Source: an uncultured Eubacteriales bacterium (GTDB lineage Bacteria > Bacillota > Clostridia > Oscillospirales > Oscillospiraceae). Taken from it: a DNA stretch of 22,402 nt. The stretch lies in contig URPD01000030.1 in NCBI GenBank assembly GCA_900549645.1, positions 1-22,402 of the forward strand, in the 5' to 3' direction. Below the pieces are notes generated by a model. The model did no database searches, was not told the origin of the DNA, and saw nothing but the letters and a program-made list of their open reading frames with translations. How positions within the stretch are numbered: position 1 is the first letter of the stretch; every line of letters starts with the position of its first letter. The position numbers and the translations under genes were made by a program. Below are positions 15,076 through 22,325 of the stretch, in pieces.

Positions 15076-16830
15076 TTGGAAATCACCGCCAAGACCCCTT
15101 GGATAAAAAACCTCGGCGACGTGCCGTCTCATCTTGAATATTTCCATGGCTCCATGTTCGAGGCCGTCGAGAAGATAGCGGACGAATACCCGAACAACAT
15201 CGCCTTCGACTTCATGGGGCGCTCCACGACCTACCGCGAAATGGTCACCAACATCGAAAAATGCGCGCGCAGTCTGCGCACCATCGGTGTACGCGAGGGC
15301 GACAAGGTCACCATCGCCATGCCTAACTGCCCGCAGGCGATATACATGTTCTACGCCGTGAACCTCGCCGGTGCCGTCGCCAACATGGTGCACCCGCTCT
15401 CCAGCGAAAAGGAGCTTGAGTTCTACATCAACGAGTCCGAAAGCGTGACCGTTGTGACGCTCGACCAGTTCTACCATAAGATTGAGGCCATCCGCCAGAA
15501 CACCTGCGCCGTCAACATCGTCATTGCCCGCATCAAGGACGCGCTTTCCCGCCCGATGAAGGCCGGATACATGCTCACCGAGGGCAGAAAGATAAAGAAG
15601 ATACCCGCCGACGCGCCCGTCATCATGTGGGACGAGTTCATGCATCTCGGCAAGGCCTGCTTCTGGAACTACCGCGTAAAGCGCGGCGCGAACGACCCCG
15701 CCGCCATCCTCTACTCTGGCGGCACCACCGGCACCACCAAGGGCATCCTGCTCACGAACCTCAACTTCAACGCTCTCGGCCAGCAGATAATCGCCGCGAA
15801 CCCGATGTTCCGCCCCGGCGACAAGATGCTCTCCGCGATGCCGCTGTTCCACGGCTTCGGCCTCGGCGTGTGCATCCACTCAATGCTCTCGCAGGGCGGC
15901 CGCTGCATCCTTGTCCCGCGCTTCACCGCGCAGAGCTATTCCAAGCTCATCACCAAGTACCGCTGCAACTTCATCGCCGGCGTCCCGACGCTGTACGAGG
16001 CGCTGCTGCGTCTGCCCAGCATGGGTAAGGCCGATCTCAGCTGCCTCAAGGGCGTGTTCTCCGGCGGCGACTCGCTGTCCGTGGAGCTGAAGAAGAAATT
16101 TGACAAGTTTCTGTACGACCACAAGTCCACCGTTCAGGTACGCGAGGGCTACGGCACGACCGAGACCGTCACCGCCTGCTGCCTGACCCCGTCTCACATG
16201 TTCAAGGAGGGCAGCATCGGTCTGCCGTTCCCGGACACCTATATCAAGATCGTCGAGCCGGGCACCGACAGGGAGCTTCCCTACGGCGAAGAGGGCGAGA
16301 TCCTGCTCGCCGGCCCCACCGTTATGAAGGAGTACATCAAGCACCCCGACGAGACCGCGCAGACGCTCCGCCATCACGACGACGGCCTGACATGGGTCTA
16401 CACCGGCGACCTCGGCGTCATGGACAGCGACGGCTTCATCTACTTCAAAGGTCGCAGCAAAAGAATGATAATCTCCTCCGGCTACAACATTTACCCCGCA
16501 CAGCTTGAGAACATCTTCGACGCAAACGAGCTTGTTCATATGAGCTGTGTCATAGGTGTGCCCGATCCCTACCGTATGCAGCGGGTCAAGGTATTCCTTG
16601 TGCTCAAGCCCGGCGTCCCGGCGGACGAGGATACCCGCCGCCAGATAATGGAATATGCCTCCAAGCACATTGCAAAGTACGCGATGCCCAAGGAGATCGA
16701 GTTCCGCGACGACCTGCCCAAGACGCTGGTCGGCAAGGTTGCCTACCGTGTGCTTGAGGAAGAGGAGGCCGCGAAGATCGCCGCTGCGGCTGCCGAAGCC
16801 GACGAGAAGGAAACCGTAGAAGCCAAGTAA
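15076..16830 (+). CDS. AMP-dependent acyl-CoA synthetase (ANL superfamily, TTG start)
   Basis: Activates a carboxylic acid, probably a fatty acid, to its acyl-AMP and then acyl-CoA. It has 584 residues from the TTG at 15076-15078, which follows a perfect AGGAGG eight bases upstream. Core motifs are the P-loop YSGGTTGTTKG (213-223), GYGTTET (358-364), YTGDLG (442-447) with the ribose-binding Asp, the hinge region GRSKRMIISSGYNIYP (459-474), and the C-terminal catalytic Lys at 554 in LVGKVAYR. All catalytic motifs look intact. The tail after 560 is a charged Glu/Ala-rich stretch. The chain length of the substrate cannot be read from sequence. It forms an operon with the E2-like protein ahead of it, and the pair ends at a strong terminator. 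A plain medium- or long-chain fatty acid ligase is the default alternative to a specialised pathway role. Confidence 0.93.
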   Translation: MEITAKTPWIKNLGDVPSHLEYFHGSMFEAVEKIADEYPNNIAFDFMGRSTTYREMVTNIEKCARSLRTIGVREGDKVTIAMPNCPQAIYMFYAVNLAGAVANMVHPLSSEKELEFYINESESVTVVTLDQFYHKIEAIRQNTCAVNIVIARIKDALSRPMKAGYMLTEGRKIKKIPADAPVIMWDEFMHLGKACFWNYRVKRGANDPAAILYSGGTTGTTKGILLTNLNFNALGQQIIAANPMFRPGDKMLSAMPLFHGFGLGVCIHSMLSQGGRCILVPRFTAQSYSKLITKYRCNFIAGVPTLYEALLRLPSMGKADLSCLKGVFSGGDSLSVELKKKFDKFLYDHKSTVQVREGYGTTETVTACCLTPSHMFKEGSIGLPFPDTYIKIVEPGTDRELPYGEEGEILLAGPTVMKEYIKHPDETAQTLRHHDDGLTWVYTGDLGVMDSDGFIYFKGRSKRMIISSGYNIYPAQLENIFDANELVHMSCVIGVPDPYRMQRVKVFLVLKPGVPADEDTRRQIMEYASKHIAKYAMPKEIEFRDDLPKTLVGKVAYRVLEEEEAAKIAAAAAEADEKETVEAK

Positions 16831-16849
16831 AAAAATACACAATAACATC

Positions 16850-16884
16850 AAAAACACCGGAGACATCGCGTCTCCGGTGTTTTT
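16850..16884. terminator. Bidirectional intrinsic terminator between convergent units
   Basis: AAAAACACCGGAGAC (16850-16864) pairs perfectly over 15 bases with GTCTCCGGTGTTTTT (16870-16884) around a five-base loop. The A-tract and T-tract at the two ends let it work on both strands: for the acyl-CoA synthetase unit on plus, and for the PIG-L gene, which ends at 16895 on minus. Confidence 0.93.
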
Positions 16885-16894
16885 CTATAATGTT

Positions 16895-17662
16895 TTACAG
16901 CCCGGCCTCAGGCATACAGTGCATCTGAAGGCTGCTCAGGGCGCGGAAGCCCTCGGCTTTTCCCTTCAGACTGCGCAGACCGAAGTCCGCCGCACGTATC
17001 TTCAGATACAGCGCTATCGCCTTCGCATCCGCGGAACCGTCCGGGAACTGCGTCTTATGGCAGGAGAACACCGCGTCGAGCTGGCGGCTGATATATCCTC
17101 CGCTCGCCACATATGTATTGGGGCGCGCAGTCATATAATACGCCAGCGCCTTCACCGGCGCACTCTCCGCCTCATAGCCCGCCATTATCCCGCCGTACGG
17201 CGCGAAGCAGGCTATCTGCCGCGCACAGCGCCCCGCGTTCAGATGGTCGGCATGACATTCGCTGTCAACGTCGGGGTCGGGCGCGAATATCACGTCGGGC
17301 TTGAACTCCCCCACGGTACGCGCGATGCCGTGCAGCAGCTCGTCAACGTCATAGCCCGCGCCGTCGCACAGGCCGATGAAGCGCACATCCGTCACGCCGA
17401 GCATCTTCGCTGACGCGATTGCCTCGCGCCTGCGCTCTTCGGCAAGCTCGTCTCCGCGGAGCGCGGTCGCCCCGTCGCCGTAGCGCCCGTCGGTGCATAT
17501 CAGGAACGCGACGTCCTTGCCCTCGGCGGCAAGCTTCGCCGCCGTCGCCCCCGCGCCGATCTCGATATCGTCCGGATGCGGGCCGATGAAGAGATACCTC
17601 CGGTACGTCTCCAGCTTCACCGCGGGCACGGCGAATTTCAGGGCAAGGCGGGTCAGGCTCAT
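16895..17662 (-). CDS. PIG-L (LmbE-like) family zinc deacetylase
   Basis: Predicted to remove acetyl groups from N-acetylated sugar substrates with a zinc ion. The 255 residues show the family signature HPDD (29-32, His29 and Asp32 as zinc ligands, Asp31 as base), a GRYGDG loop (59-64), and CHADHLNAG (136-144), which provides the third zinc ligand His140. Length and layout are typical. The ATG at 17660-17662 overlaps the TGA of the upstream symporter gene in the sequence ATGA, so translation is very likely coupled. It is followed by the shared terminator at 16850-16884. Family members include MshB and BshB of thiol-cofactor synthesis, LmbE, and carbohydrate-degradation enzymes. The linked sugar symporter favours a carbohydrate substrate, but this is inference. 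Confidence 0.92.
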   Translation of the reverse strand: MSLTRLALKFAVPAVKLETYRRYLFIGPHPDDIEIGAGATAAKLAAEGKDVAFLICTDGRYGDGATALRGDELAEERRREAIASAKMLGVTDVRFIGLCDGAGYDVDELLHGIARTVGEFKPDVIFAPDPDVDSECHADHLNAGRCARQIACFAPYGGIMAGYEAESAPVKALAYYMTARPNTYVASGGYISRQLDAVFSCHKTQFPDGSADAKAIALYLKIRAADFGLRSLKGKAEGFRALSSLQMHCMPEAGL

Positions 17663-19140
17663 TGCTGCGCCTCCCGCACCTGAAGCTCAACGCATATGCG
17701 CTCATACTCTTCCTCGTCAAGCCTGTACTTCTTGATGTACAGCAGGTAGGAGACGAACATCAGCGCGCAGGGCAGAATCGTCATGCACAGCAGCAGTCCC
17801 GCCGTCTGCCCATGCTGGACGCCCGCGAGCACCGCGTCGATCTGGCTGAGCTTATCCGCCTCGGTGATAGCGCCGAGTGAGCAGCTCTGCTCCAGCGCGG
17901 ATATCTTGTTCGTAAAGCCCGTGACGCCGAAGATAAGATAGCTTGCGGAGGTTATCGCAACGGTCAGCGCCGAGGCAAGCTTCGTCGTGAACGGGCGCAG
18001 AGAGGCAATTATCGCCTCGTCGCGGTTGCCGGTGAGCAGTTCGTTATACTCGACGGTGTTGATGATGGAGATCATCATTATCAGATAATAGCAGTACTGC
18101 CCGAAGTTTGCGAGCATGTAGCCGCCGGTGATAAAGATGAATTTCACGGTTCCGGCGCTCATCACAAGCCCCGGCGCGAGCATGAGCACGTAGCCCACGG
18201 TCGAGATTATCATCATCAGCCCCATGAGCTTTTTGCGCTTTATACGGCGCGATATTGCGGGGTAGAAAATCATCAGGAAGCCCGTCGCCGCGAGGCCGAC
18301 CGTCGAGAACAGCGAATACAGCCCGCCCTCGTAGCCGAAGTCGAAGTATATGTACGTCGAGCCGAGGCCGCCGACAACGATGCCGTTGCCTATCTGCTGG
18401 ATAAGGAATATCAGCGCTATCCACATGAGCTGGTCGTTATGCGTGAAGGTGCTGAATATCTTTTTGAGGCTGATGGGAGGCGCGGCCTCGCGCAGATCGT
18501 CTCTGCGCTCGCGTACGCCGAAAATCGTGAAGCACAGAAACGTCGGGGCAATTATCGCAATTGCGAGCGCGACTACGCCGTAGGCAGTCGCCGTGCTGCC
18601 GCCGATCGCGTTCTTGCCGGTTGTGAATATCGGGATGAGCATACCGGCGAGCGCGCCGCCGATGCCGGCGAACAGCGTCGCGCGGGAGGTGAACTGGTTG
18701 CGGGCGTTCGCATCGGAGCTGAGCGCGGGAACCATGCCCCAATAGGAAATATCGTGCATGGTGTAGGTGATGCTGTACATGAAGTACATCACGCCGAAGA
18801 ACCACACGAAGCTCCAGCCCTGAAGCTTCGTATTGAAGAACAGGTACACGACCACCGACGTTGTGACGATGCCGATCACGAGCCATGGCTTGAACTTGCC
18901 CCAGCGGGTGCGGGTACGCTCGATGATATTGCCCATGATGGGGTCGTTCAGCGCGTCGAACACGCGAGCACCGACCATTATCGCGCTTATCGCCGCAAGC
19001 TGTGCCGCAGTGAGCGCGCGGGTGAACAGCACGTAGGTGAGCAGATAGCTGGTGACAAGGTTATACACCATGTCGCGGCCGATCGTGCCGAGCGGGAACA
19101 TTATAAGGTTTTTCTTACGCTGTTTGATATCCTCTTCCAT
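17659..19140 (-). CDS. GPH-family (MelB/YicJ-type) sugar:cation symporter
   Basis: Inner-membrane transporter of the glycoside-pentoside-hexuronide group within the MFS superfamily. It has 493 residues from the ATG at 19138-19140 (MEEDIKQRKKN), chosen because GGAGAG lies six bases before it. An ATG six codons earlier has no such site. Family hallmarks are FDALNDPIMGNIIERTRTRWGKFKPW, with the conserved Asp and charged loop after helix 2, and the DISYWGMVPAL segment after helix 4. About twelve hydrophobic helices are visible, with a charged central loop (RERRDDLREA) and a charged C-terminal tail. Substrates in this group are sugars, glycosides or uronides taken up with Na+ or H+. Coupling to the PIG-L deacetylase hints at an N-acetylated glycoside, but the substrate cannot be read from sequence. 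Confidence 0.93.
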   Translation of the reverse strand: MEEDIKQRKKNLIMFPLGTIGRDMVYNLVTSYLLTYVLFTRALTAAQLAAISAIMVGARVFDALNDPIMGNIIERTRTRWGKFKPWLVIGIVTTSVVVYLFFNTKLQGWSFVWFFGVMYFMYSITYTMHDISYWGMVPALSSDANARNQFTSRATLFAGIGGALAGMLIPIFTTGKNAIGGSTATAYGVVALAIAIIAPTFLCFTIFGVRERRDDLREAAPPISLKKIFSTFTHNDQLMWIALIFLIQQIGNGIVVGGLGSTYIYFDFGYEGGLYSLFSTVGLAATGFLMIFYPAISRRIKRKKLMGLMMIISTVGYVLMLAPGLVMSAGTVKFIFITGGYMLANFGQYCYYLIMMISIINTVEYNELLTGNRDEAIIASLRPFTTKLASALTVAITSASYLIFGVTGFTNKISALEQSCSLGAITEADKLSQIDAVLAGVQHGQTAGLLLCMTILPCALMFVSYLLYIKKYRLDEEEYERICVELQVREAQQ

Positions 19141-19184
19141 TCTTTTCTCTCCGTTCATTCAATTTTTCCGAGACAATTTATTCT

Positions 19185-19213
19185 ATTTTAACAGCATCAG
19201 CCCGCATTGGCAA
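19185..19213 (-). promoter_or_regulatory. Promoter of the GPH symporter / PIG-L unit
   Basis: On the minus strand TTGCCA (plus-strand 19208-19213, five of six matches) and TAAAAT (plus-strand 19185-19190, five of six) are spaced by exactly 17 bases, about 45 bases upstream of the chosen symporter start and just past the asd terminator. Confidence 0.7.
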
Positions 19214-19227
19214 GGGCAAATAGAAAA

Positions 19228-19270
19228 TCCGGCACGGGTGCCCCATAAACTATGGAGCGTCCGTGCCGGA
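19228..19270 (-). terminator. Intrinsic terminator of asd
   Basis: TCCGGCACGG (19228-19237) and CCGTGCCGGA (19261-19270) form a perfect 10-bp stem. A second stem inside it (GCCCCAT with ATGGAGC, one G-U) extends the hairpin. On the minus strand TTTTCTATTTGC follows immediately. It starts about ten bases after the asd stop. Confidence 0.85.
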
Positions 19271-19279
19271 GCTTCGCCG

Positions 19280-20275
19280 TCACATAAACAGCCGCATTAT
19301 TTTCACCGCGTTCAGCGCCGCGCCGCGGAGTATCTGATCCCCACAGCACCACAGCGTCAGGCCGCGCTCGTCGGTCAGATCCTCGCGCAAGCGCCCGACC
19401 CACACCGTGTCCTGCCCGCTGACGTCCACCGGCGTCGGGTAGCTCCGCCCGGAGATGTCGCGCGCAACGCGGCAGCCGGGGAACGCGTCTATCGCGTCCG
19501 CCGCCTCCTGCGGAGTGATCTTTCTCTCGGTGCGCAGTGTCAGCGCTATCGAGTGCGAACGCAGGACTGGCACGCGCACACAGGTGCAGTTCACCCGCAG
19601 TTCCGGACTGTGCAGGATGCGTCGCCCCTCATTCTGCATCTTCATTTCCTCGTCGGTATAGCCGTTCGGCTGCTCCGCGCCGATAAACGGGATGACGTTG
19701 CAGGCGATCTGCGCCGGGAACACATGACTCTCCGCGCTCCTGCCCGCCGCGACGTCCGCCGTCTGGCGCATCAGCTCCGTCAGTCCCTCCTGCCCTGCAC
19801 CGGAGACAGCCTGATACGTACACGCGGTCATCGTCTCTATCCTCGACAGCCGGTTGAGGGGAGCGGCGGCCATGAGCGCGATTATCGTGGAGCAGTTCGG
19901 GTTTGCGATTATGCCGTGATGCGAAAACGCGTCCGCGCCGTTTATCTCCGGCACGACGAGGGGCACGTCGTCCATAAGGCGGAATGCGGAGCTGTTATCG
20001 ATAAACACCGCGCCGCTCTCGGCTATCGCAGGCACAAAAAGCCGCGCGACTGCGTTCTTCGCCGCACCCAGCACAAAGTCTGCGCCGATGAAGCTGTTCC
20101 CCGTCGCCTCGCGCACGGTCACAGGCTCGCCGTGGAATTCTATCGTGCTTCCCGCGCTGCGCGCACTGCCCAGCGGCACAAGCTCCGCCGGGATCCCGCC
20201 TGCCTCTATCAGCCGGATCATCTCCCGCCCGACCACTCCCGTCGAGCCAAGCACCGCAATGCGGTAATTTTTCAT
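19280..20275 (-). CDS. asd: Aspartate-semialdehyde dehydrogenase
   Basis: Catalyses NADPH-dependent reduction of aspartyl phosphate to aspartate semialdehyde, the branch point to lysine/diaminopimelate, threonine and methionine. The 331-residue protein has the usual length. It shows the dinucleotide-binding GSTGVVG (10-16), SARSAG (38-43), FIDNSSAFR (91-99), the active-site block NPNCST (125-130) with catalytic Cys128, and RVPVLRSHS with the catalytic His. ATG at 20273-20275 follows AGAGGTGG. It is monocistronic: a terminator follows directly, and upstream a divergent ACT-domain regulator shares its 112-base control region. dap genes, often neighbours, are not in the window. No key residue is missing. 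Confidence 0.96.
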   Translation of the reverse strand: MKNYRIAVLGSTGVVGREMIRLIEAGGIPAELVPLGSARSAGSTIEFHGEPVTVREATGNSFIGADFVLGAAKNAVARLFVPAIAESGAVFIDNSSAFRLMDDVPLVVPEINGADAFSHHGIIANPNCSTIIALMAAAPLNRLSRIETMTACTYQAVSGAGQEGLTELMRQTADVAAGRSAESHVFPAQIACNVIPFIGAEQPNGYTDEEMKMQNEGRRILHSPELRVNCTCVRVPVLRSHSIALTLRTERKITPQEAADAIDAFPGCRVARDISGRSYPTPVDVSGQDTVWVGRLREDLTDERGLTLWCCGDQILRGAALNAVKIMRLFM

Positions 20276-20306
20276 GATGCCACCTCTTAATTTTTGTTAA
20301 AATATG

Positions 20307-20346
20307 TGTCCGCGCGTTAAAAGCGCTTGTATAATTAACGCGGACA
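20307..20346. promoter_or_regulatory. Dyad in the shared asd / ACT-regulator control region
   Basis: TGTCCGCG-CG-TTAA (20307-20320) mirrors TTAACGCGGACA (20335-20346) over 12 pairs, with a two-base CG insertion in the left arm. An 8-bp palindrome AAGCGCTT (20321-20328) and a perfect TATAAT (20330-20335) lie between the arms. It is the only strong dyad in the control region and is a candidate operator, or a hairpin if transcribed toward asd. Confidence 0.55.
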
Positions 20347-20355
20347 GTGTATCAT
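20327..20355 (+). promoter_or_regulatory. Possible promoter of the ACT regulator
   Basis: TTGTAT (20327-20332), 17 bases, TATCAT (20350-20355), giving a leader of about 26 bases. The -35 match is poor. A perfect TATAAT at 20330-20335 is an alternative -10 but has no recognisable -35 upstream. Either choice places the promoter on the dyad at 20307-20346. Confidence 0.35.
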
Positions 20356-20387
20356 ATATATACTGAAAAATACAGGAGAATATGATC

Positions 20388-20825
20388 ATGCTTGAAAATT
20401 ATCTTCTTATACATAAGGACATCCTTCCGGACTATTATGAAAAAGTGCTCGCCGTGCGGCGTATGCTTGAAAACGGGAAGGAAAAGGACGTGAGCCACGC
20501 GGTGAAGCTGGCGGGCATCTCGCGCAGTACCTACTACAAATACAAGGACTATATCCTTGAGCCGACGGAGCTGGACAGCGGGCGCAAGGCCGTGCTTTCG
20601 ATGCTGCTCGACCACGAGCCGGGCGTTCTCAGCACCCTGCTCACCCGCATATCCGAGGCGGGCGGCAGCGTACTCACGATCAACCAGAACATGCCGATAC
20701 ACGGCAAGGCCAGCGTCACGATCGGTCTTGACGTGAGCGAGATGAACGCGGGCACCGGCGAGCTGGTGGAGGCCGTTGCCTCCGTCCCCGGCGTCGATAA
20801 CGCGCGGCTCGTTGCAATAGAATAA
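20388..20825 (+). CDS. ACT-domain transcriptional regulator, UPF0735/PheB-ThrR type
   Basis: A 145-residue protein with an N-terminal helix-turn-helix (about 34-53, DVSHAVKLAGISRSTYYKYK) and a C-terminal ACT amino-acid-binding domain (about 68-145, with HEPGVLSTLLTRISEAGGSV). Length and both parts match the UPF0735 family. Bacillus ThrR, formerly PheB, belongs to it and controls threonine biosynthesis genes. The ATG at 20388 is chosen because AGGAG lies nine bases upstream; an ATG six bases earlier is only three bases from that site. It is divergent from asd, so local control of the aspartate family pathway with an amino-acid effector is a reasonable inference. The SPFH gene follows after 36 bases and may be cotranscribed. 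Confidence 0.9.
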   Translation: MLENYLLIHKDILPDYYEKVLAVRRMLENGKEKDVSHAVKLAGISRSTYYKYKDYILEPTELDSGRKAVLSMLLDHEPGVLSTLLTRISEAGGSVLTINQNMPIHGKASVTIGLDVSEMNAGTGELVEAVASVPGVDNARLVAIE

Positions 20826-20861
20826 AATTTTGAGAATAGAATATAGAAAAGGGGAACAAAC

Positions 20862-22178
20862 ATGGGACTTATTAAAGCAGTAACCGGCGCGGCAGGCGGC
20901 GTGATGGCCGACCAGTGGAAGGAATACTTCTACTGCGACTCCCTGCCTGAAAACGTTCTGGCCGCGCGCGGATACAAGCGCGTCTCCGGCCGTTCCTCCA
21001 ACCGCGGCAGCGACAACATCATCTCCAACGGCTCCATTATCGCAGTGGCCGACGGGCAGTGCATGATGATAGTCGAGCATGGCAAGATAGTCGAGCTTTG
21101 CGCCGAACCCGGCGAGTTCGTATACGACACCTCGACGGAGCCTTCCATCTTCTCCGGCAAGCTCGGTGACGCTATTCTCGCCACATTCAAGAACATCGGC
21201 AAGCGCTTCACATTCGGCGGCGAAGCCCCGAAGGATCAGCGCGTATATTACTTCAATACCAAAGAGCTTATAGGTAACAAGTACGGTACGCCCTCCCCCG
21301 TCCCGTTCCGCGTGGTGGATCAGGGCGCTGGCATCGACATTGATATCTCCATCCGCTGCTTCGGCGAATACAGCTACCGCATATCGAACCCGATACTCTT
21401 CTACACCAATGTCTGCGGCAACGTATCCGACGCGTTCACACGTGACCGGCTCGACAGCCAGCTCAAGACCGAGCTTCTCACCGCGCTTCAGCCCGCGTTC
21501 GCAAAGATATCCGACATGGGCATCCGGTACAGCAGTCTGCCCGGCCATACATACGAGATGGCGGAGGCGCTCAACGACGTGCTGTCGAATAAATGGCGTG
21601 ATCTGCGCGGGCTTGAGATAGTCTCCTTCGGCGTGTCGAGCGTGAAGGCCAGCGAGGAAGACGAGCAGATGCTCAAGGAGATGCAGCAGGCGAAGGCGTA
21701 CATGAACCCCGGCATGGCGGCGGCAAACCTCGCGCGGGCGCAGGCGAACGCGATGCAGGACGCAGCGAAGAACACCGGCGGCGCGGCAGTCGGCTTCATG
21801 GGAATGAACATGGCGCAGAACGCCGGCAGCTTTAATCCGCAGAATCTCTATCAGATTGGCGCACAGCAGCCTCAGCAGGCGCAGGCGGCTTCGTCCGGGA
21901 ACGCTTGGAAATGCGCCTGCGGCGCGACTGCGACGGGCAATTTCTGCCCGGAGTGCGGCGCGAAGAAGCCGGAGCCTGCGCAGTCCGGCAGCTGGCGCTG
22001 CTCCTGCGGCGCGGTGAACACCGGCAAATTCTGCTCCGAGTGCGGCGCGAAGCGCCCCGCGGCAGTTATCAGATACAAGTGCAATAAGTGCGGCTGGACT
22101 CCCGCCGATCCGGCGAATCCGCCGAAGTTCTGCCCCGAATGCGGCGATCCGTTCAACGACGGCGATAGTATCGGTTAA
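20862..22178 (+). CDS. SPFH-domain protein with three C-terminal zinc ribbons (YdjI-like)
   Basis: A 438-residue protein in three parts. Residues 1-280 form an SPFH/virion-core-like domain resembling Bacillus YdjI, beginning MGLIKAVTGAAGGVMADQWKEYFYCDSLPENVL. Residues 280-345 are an Ala/Gln/Met-rich linker. The C-terminus has three zinc ribbons: C351/C353/C362/C365, C380/C382/C391/C394 and C407/C410/C424/C427. The first two are near copies of each other (CxCG-x8-CxECGAK), which suggests recent duplication. There is no signal peptide or transmembrane helix, so membrane attachment would need a partner; YdjI works with the membrane proteins YdjG/YdjH and a PspA homologue. None of these is visible before the window ends. 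The ATG at 20862 follows an AAGGGG ribosome site. Confidence 0.88.
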   Translation: MGLIKAVTGAAGGVMADQWKEYFYCDSLPENVLAARGYKRVSGRSSNRGSDNIISNGSIIAVADGQCMMIVEHGKIVELCAEPGEFVYDTSTEPSIFSGKLGDAILATFKNIGKRFTFGGEAPKDQRVYYFNTKELIGNKYGTPSPVPFRVVDQGAGIDIDISIRCFGEYSYRISNPILFYTNVCGNVSDAFTRDRLDSQLKTELLTALQPAFAKISDMGIRYSSLPGHTYEMAEALNDVLSNKWRDLRGLEIVSFGVSSVKASEEDEQMLKEMQQAKAYMNPGMAAANLARAQANAMQDAAKNTGGAAVGFMGMNMAQNAGSFNPQNLYQIGAQQPQQAQAASSGNAWKCACGATATGNFCPECGAKKPEPAQSGSWRCSCGAVNTGKFCSECGAKRPAAVIRYKCNKCGWTPADPANPPKFCPECGDPFNDGDSIG

Positions 22179-22184
22179 CAAGGG

Positions 22185-22210
22185 AAGACACGCCTGACAG
22201 TGCGTCTTTT
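22185..22210 (+). terminator. Possible weak terminator after the SPFH gene
   Basis: AAG-AC-ACGC pairs with GCGT-CTT with a two-base bulge and is followed by T-rich sequence (TCTTTT). The stem is weak. It competes with the larger nested inverted repeat that begins at 22193. Confidence 0.35.
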
Positions 22211-22299
22211 CGGCGCTTTTTGCTCTTTTCGTCTTGAAGGGCGGCAGCCCGTCTGCGCCTCAAAAAGCAAAAATCACTCAAAAATCCATCCCTGTCAGG
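22193..22299. repeat. Nested inverted-repeat element, about 107 bases
   Basis: The outer arms CCTGACAG (22193-22200) and CTGTCAGG (22292-22299) match exactly. Inside them TTTTTGCTCTTTT (22217-22229) pairs with AAAAAGCAAAAA (22262-22273) with one bulged C, and GGGC/GCCC (22239-22250) forms a small inner hairpin. Its nature is not known: it may be a terminator complex, an intergenic repeat or a small non-autonomous mobile element. Confidence 0.45.
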
Positions 22300-22325
22300 T
22301 GCTCAGCAGTTTTGACGGAGCATAA

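Noticed and set aside
14155..15879. 574-codon minus-strand frame spanning the E2-like gene and part of the acyl-CoA synthetase
   Set aside because: It crosses two well-supported genes and contains only low-complexity Val/Gly/His-rich sequence typical of antisense shadows.
20352..22181. 609-codon minus-strand frame opposite the ACT regulator and SPFH genes
   Set aside because: Shadow frame with Ala/Arg/Leu bias. Both plus-strand genes have clear domains and ribosome sites.
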